DNA of 19,118 nucleotides, taken from positions 1-19,118 of the forward strand of contig CAVRZY010000024.1 in the NCBI GenBank assembly GCA_963725415.1, in the 5' to 3' direction. This document shows, piece after piece, positions 16,173 to 19,118 of the stretch (the stretch's first letter is position 1; the number at the start of each line of letters is the position of its first letter). This DNA is from CAVRZY01 sp963725415 (GTDB lineage: Bacteria; Acidobacteriota; Terriglobia; Bryobacterales; Bryobacteraceae). Made by a program: the position numbers and the translations under genes. Under the pieces are notes generated by a model. The model did not search any database. It was given only the letters and a program-made list of their open reading frames with translations, and was not told the DNA's origin.

Positions 16173-18032
16173 TTATTTCACTGTGATCTTCAAGGCGTAG
16201 CTGCCGGTGACGACATAGTCGAAGGGGATGGCGGTTTGCTCGAGGGCGCTCTCACCGGAGGTGACGAAGGTGCGGCTGGCGGCGCGGCCAGTCTGCATCA
16301 CGTTCAGCACGGAAGCGGGCAGACTGGGCAGGGTCTTGTCGTCGTAGTAGAGGGTGGGGCGGGGCTCGACCAGCGAGACGTACAGCTTGTCGTTGGTGCG
16401 CTCCTGGTTGATCAGCGAGACAGCCTGCGGCAGGTCGATGAACCGGTTCATGAAGCCGGCGACGCTTTCGATGCGATTCAGGGTGTCGGCATCGCTGAGC
16501 AGGATGCGATGTTCGCCCTTGGCCAGGCCGAGCGGGATCTTCACTTTGAAATCGCGCGCAAAGCGGGGGCCGCGATAGGGCCGCATGAACACTTTGACGG
16601 AGACTTCCTGGCCGGGATCGACCTCCGCGGCCCCGATCCAAGCGTTTTCAATGGCGGCCACGCGGCGCTCCGGCAGCAGATCGACGGTGGCGTCAACCCG
16701 CTTCAGCCGGGGGATCCTCACCGCATTCAGAAACAGGCGGTTGAACTTGTCTCCCCACCACCCGGCCAGCAACATGGGCGCGGGCACGGACAACTCGCCG
16801 GAAGCCTGCATGGTGGAGAGCACCAGGTTCTGCTGGCCGGCCAGCTCGACCTTGCCGCTGAGCCGGTAGGTGGATTCCTCGCGGAAATCGTTCAACCCCG
16901 AGATGGAATTGAACAGCGTCACCATCATCAGATAAGGAGTCCACTTCTGCTGGACGAAGACGTAGAACTGAAAGGTCTTCTTATTGCGGATGAGGTTGTC
17001 TTCGGAGAAGGAACGCACCGTGAGGTTAACCGGCACCATGTCGGCGGTCTCGCCCAGCACGCCCAGCAGGCCGCTGTGGCGATCCTGCCGGAGCGCGCCC
17101 ACGATTTCGGTGGCGTTGGCCAGCTTCATGGGCTGGAAGCTGGAGGCGTGCGTGAAGAGAATCTCGCCCTTGCTCATGGGCATGCTGACTGGGCCAAGAT
17201 TGAAGAACGAATGCCCGAAGGCCAGCACGCGGCGGCCGTCGTTATAAGTGACCGTGCCCAAGCCGCTGACGGTCATGTCGCCGGAGACCAGGACGGCGGC
17301 CAGAGCGTCGCCCGGCGCGAGAGCCTTCTGCCACCCTGGGGCGGGGTTGGGGCCGCCGAGACTGCCACCGGCGCCGCCCTGGACCGCCGCCAGTCCCAAT
17401 TGCTGGAACAGCGGGCCGAACTCCCGCAGCACGCTGGGGTCGAAGCCGGAGAATGCCAGCGGGGTTTCGATCTGCGTCAGCACGGGATTCTGCTGCGGCC
17501 GATTGGGCGAAGTTCCCGCCGCCAGCGCCTGCGTCAGCAACTCGCTGGGGATGGCCGGAAGATTGTCGGCCTGAATCCGGTCCGGAGTGCGAGCGCCGGC
17601 GGGCTGCGAGTTATCGAACTCGCCGACCTCGAGCATCAGCTCGATGGGCGTGATTCCGCAGATAGCGTCGGGCGAGAACACGCTCAGGCGCAGGGCCACG
17701 CCCCCGACCAGCTTTCCGTCGATATAAACGGGGCTGCCGCTCATGCCGGCGGCCACGTTGGTGCGGAGCGCCACGCCGCCCAGTTTGGCCAGGATGACGT
17801 CCTGCTTTGGCCCCCAGGCATTCTTCCACAGCCCGATGATTTCCACGGGCACGGACTCCGGCTGGGTCCCGATAAAGACAGTCCAGAGGTAGCCCTTCAT
17901 GCCGGGTTTCAGCCCGGAGGAGCGCATGATCTCGACTTTTCCGGCCCGGGGACGGAGCGGCGGGGTTTCCTGCGCCAGGGCCGAACACACTGCCGCGACG
18001 GCCAGCAAGGTCGCAGCAAGAGGAGGTTTCAT
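16173..18032 (-). CDS. secreted SpoIVB-type peptidase S55 domain protein
   Basis: The 619-residue product has a signal peptide (residues 1-20, ending ALA-Q). The S55 domain begins at about 41 with LKPGMKGYLWTVFIGT, followed by VPVEIIG. The serine motif is GMSGSPVYIDGKLVGG at 96-111, and LAFGHSFFNLGP supplies a conserved Gly-His in the second half. S55 includes the SpoIVB signalling protease of sporulation; here sporulation is not implied, and proteins of this layout are, by recall, common in Acidobacteriota with unknown targets. The C-terminal half is a beta-rich domain with YRLSGKVEL and VSVKVFMRPYRG, perhaps for anchoring or binding. ATG 18032 is preceded by GAGGAAG. The propeller gene lies directly downstream. 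The frame is intact, unlike its neighbour. Confidence 0.88.
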   Translation of the reverse strand: MKPPLAATLLAVAAVCSALAQETPPLRPRAGKVEIMRSSGLKPGMKGYLWTVFIGTQPESVPVEIIGLWKNAWGPKQDVILAKLGGVALRTNVAAGMSGSPVYIDGKLVGGVALRLSVFSPDAICGITPIELMLEVGEFDNSQPAGARTPDRIQADNLPAIPSELLTQALAAGTSPNRPQQNPVLTQIETPLAFSGFDPSVLREFGPLFQQLGLAAVQGGAGGSLGGPNPAPGWQKALAPGDALAAVLVSGDMTVSGLGTVTYNDGRRVLAFGHSFFNLGPVSMPMSKGEILFTHASSFQPMKLANATEIVGALRQDRHSGLLGVLGETADMVPVNLTVRSFSEDNLIRNKKTFQFYVFVQQKWTPYLMMVTLFNSISGLNDFREESTYRLSGKVELAGQQNLVLSTMQASGELSVPAPMLLAGWWGDKFNRLFLNAVRIPRLKRVDATVDLLPERRVAAIENAWIGAAEVDPGQEVSVKVFMRPYRGPRFARDFKVKIPLGLAKGEHRILLSDADTLNRIESVAGFMNRFIDLPQAVSLINQERTNDKLYVSLVEPRPTLYYDDKTLPSLPASVLNVMQTGRAASRTFVTSGESALEQTAIPFDYVVTGSYALKITVK

Positions 18033-18172
18033 GGGAGTGCTCTTCCTCGCAAAGACTACACTAATCCTGTGAGCTACCGCTTGACCTCATTATCACGCAC
18101 TCTGCGGAGCTTTGACAATGCGGGGCGTGCTGGCCCTTCCCCAGTTTCCTTGAGCGGAGCAATGCGGGGAGG

Positions 18173-18236
18173 GTAATTCGGGTACAGGCCACGAATTTCG
18201 CAAAGGCGGCGAAATTCGCGCCGGTCCCCGAATTAC
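18173..18236. repeat. REP-like nested hairpin, second copy of the GGTACAG/GTCCCC design
   Basis: The outer arm GTAATTCGGG (18173-18182) pairs with 18227-18236, and the inner arm GAATTTCGC (18193-18201) with 18209-18217. GGTACAG at 18181 and GTCCCC at 18224 occupy the same places as in the element at 7266-7409, although the stem sequences differ completely. It lies in the roughly 270-base gap between the S55 gene and the next reading frame, where I see no other gene. Confidence 0.6.
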
Positions 18237-18302
18237 GCGGGCTGCTCACCGGCCTCTTGGGATACCGTCTGTGGTGTAATAGGGTGCTTTGCGGGGACTG
18301 GA

Positions 18303-18578
18303 ATGACCGATCACGCACTCGCTTCCGCGGCGCCGGAGCAGATCAGGAGATGGGGGCTGGCGCTGAGCTTTTTCCTGGCCAGGAGCGTGGCGAACGGGAC
18401 CTACCCGCTTCTGGGCCTTCCTTTGCTTCGGCATAGCTTCTATCCTCTGCCCATTCGATATTACGTGGTTCAGGTGGCAAGCGACGCGGTCTCGGCTCTG
18501 GTACTTGCGGCGCTGGGTCCCCAGGTCACGAAGATCTGGGCCGCGTTTGTGTTTGCAGCCGCCAGTCTGCTGGTGGTC
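18303..18578 (+). CDS. truncated membrane protein, unidentified
   Basis: From ATG 18303 about 92 codons read as a plausible membrane protein. Hydrophobic segments lie at WGLALSFFLARSV, YYVVQVASDAVSALVLAALG and IWAAFVFAAASLLVV. The frame stays open to 18896, but beyond about 18578 it is simply antisense to yggS and loses its hydrophobic character. The real gene therefore appears cut at the junction described in the findings. Only a weak GGGGA precedes the ATG. No family recognised. Confidence 0.45.
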
Positions 18579-18758
18579 CGCCTCCTGCACCCGGTTCTCC
18601 CCGAAGTCCCGGACGCCGGCGGCGAAGGCGGCGCGCACCGCGTCGGCGGGGTGCGTCTTGCTGACGGCCACGAGGGTGACCTCGCCCGGCGATCGCGACG
18701 CGCGCTCCGCCGCCCGGGCGATCCTCTCCCGGACGGCGGCCACGCGGTCCGCGATCAC
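18579..18758 (-). CDS. yggS: YggS family PLP-binding protein, 5' fragment
   Basis: Sixty N-terminal codons match the YggS/PLPBP family of PLP homeostasis proteins: VTLVAVSKTHPADAV, with the PLP-binding Lys of AVSK at 34, then FGENRVQEA. The family is usually about 230 residues. Here homology stops at EA (base 18579), and the remaining frame to 18246 is unrelated sequence antisense to the membrane-protein frame. GTG 18758 overlaps the TGA of the upstream TPR gene by four bases. Truncation looks abrupt, which suggests a contig join or rearrangement. Confidence 0.8.
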
Positions 18759-19118
18759 TTCTTCATGGCCTTGAGCAGCCCCTGGGCCGTGGCCACGTTC
18801 TGGGCGTCGGTGGGGTTCATGCTGAGGTACTTCTCGAGGTGCGCGATCGCCTCGGGGATCTTCCCCTGGCCCACCATCAGCGCGCCGAGCCGGTAGTACG
18901 CCTCGGTCATGTTGGGGTCGGCCTTGATCGCGGCCTCGAAGGCGGCGATGGCCTCCTCGTTCTTGTACGCGTTCAGGAGGAAGATGCCCCGGTTGAACTG
19001 GGCCTTGGCGTCGGCCGGGTTCGCGCCCGCCGACTTCTCCATGATCGCCATGGCCTTCTCCGGCTGGCCGTTCTCCTGGTAGAGCTTCGCGAGCTGGGTG
19101 GCGATGTCCGCGGAGTCC
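18755..19118 (-). CDS. TPR-repeat protein, C-terminal part (5' end outside window)
   Basis: The frame is open to the window edge, so the internal ATG at 19051 is probably not the start; upstream codons (QLAKLYQENGQPEKAMAIME) continue the TPR pattern. At least two full tetratricopeptide repeats are visible: AKAQFNRGIFLLNAYKNEEA with its partner helix ending AIKADPN, and TEAYYRLGALMVGQGKIPEA ending YLSMNPTD. The C-terminus is short and Lys-rich. TPR arrays mediate protein contacts; the partner is unknown. Coupled to yggS by a GTGA overlap. The base composition here is distinctly richer in GC than the rest of the window. Confidence 0.85.
   Translation of the reverse strand, partial: DSADIATQLAKLYQENGQPEKAMAIMEKSAGANPADAKAQFNRGIFLLNAYKNEEAIAAFEAAIKADPNMTEAYYRLGALMVGQGKIPEAIAHLEKYLSMNPTDAQNVATAQGLLKAMKK

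Noticed and set aside
16080..18176. A 698-codon open frame on the plus strand
   Set aside because: It is antisense to the S55 gene, which has a signal peptide, the GMSGSP motif and a ribosome-binding site. The plus-strand translation is low-complexity, rich in Gly, His and Gln, with no domain.
1..19118. CRISPR arrays, tRNA or rRNA genes
   Set aside because: I saw no regularly spaced repeats of CRISPR length, no tRNA-like T-loop/acceptor pairs and no conserved rRNA sequence.

Overview
The window is a 19.1 kb stretch of GC-rich bacterial chromosome that codes densely on both strands. The gene content suggests an Acidobacteriota member of the Bryobacterales/Solibacter type: a secreted SpoIVB-like S55 peptidase with a secreted propeller protein, a 7Fe ferredoxin, a long uronate-epimerase homologue, and Tat-exported sulfatase-fold and TIM-barrel proteins. 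This is inference from family recall, because no 16S or marker search was possible.

Layout. 1-204 is the upstream region of a cytosine/purine-type NCS1 permease (205-1518, +), which converges on the ribosome-assembly GTPase gene der (1526-2830, -). Between der and a DinG-like helicase lies a visibly less GC-rich two-gene islet (2887-4458, -): a SatD-family protein and a DUF3307 membrane protein (frameshifted here). A well-formed promoter with a 20-bp palindrome sits directly before satD. The DinG-like helicase (4666-6594, +) overlaps queD (6587-6970, +), which converges on a 7Fe ferredoxin gene (6979-7239, -). Upstream of the ferredoxin is a small MITE-like hairpin element flanked by 10-bp direct repeats (7266-7409).

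From 7478 to 13782 (+) five genes run head to tail with overlaps or gaps of at most 17 bases: galU, a tagaturonate-epimerase-like gene, a Tat-signal xylose-isomerase-like TIM barrel, a TlpA-like thioredoxin protein and a lipoprotein-type sulfatase-fold enzyme. The last has Thr where the formylglycine Cys or Ser should be. They form a probable operon for sugar and uronate processing with an exported arm. Opposite and convergent to it, an S55 peptidase-domain protein (18032-16173) and a beta-propeller/fibronectin-like secreted protein (16150-13935) form a second operon on the minus strand.

The right end (about 18578 onward) looks like a different molecule. A membrane-protein reading frame and a minus-strand yggS, read from opposite sides, both break off at the same point, and the rest (yggS 5' end plus a TPR protein) is even richer in GC. 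This looks like a chimeric contig join or a rearrangement.

Sequence quality: eight single-base frameshifts interrupt five otherwise well-conserved genes (DUF3307, galU three times, the epimerase, the sulfatase-fold gene twice, the propeller gene). Most are single-base gains or losses in short runs, which suggests sequencing error more than decay. I give these genes as single spans across the breaks.
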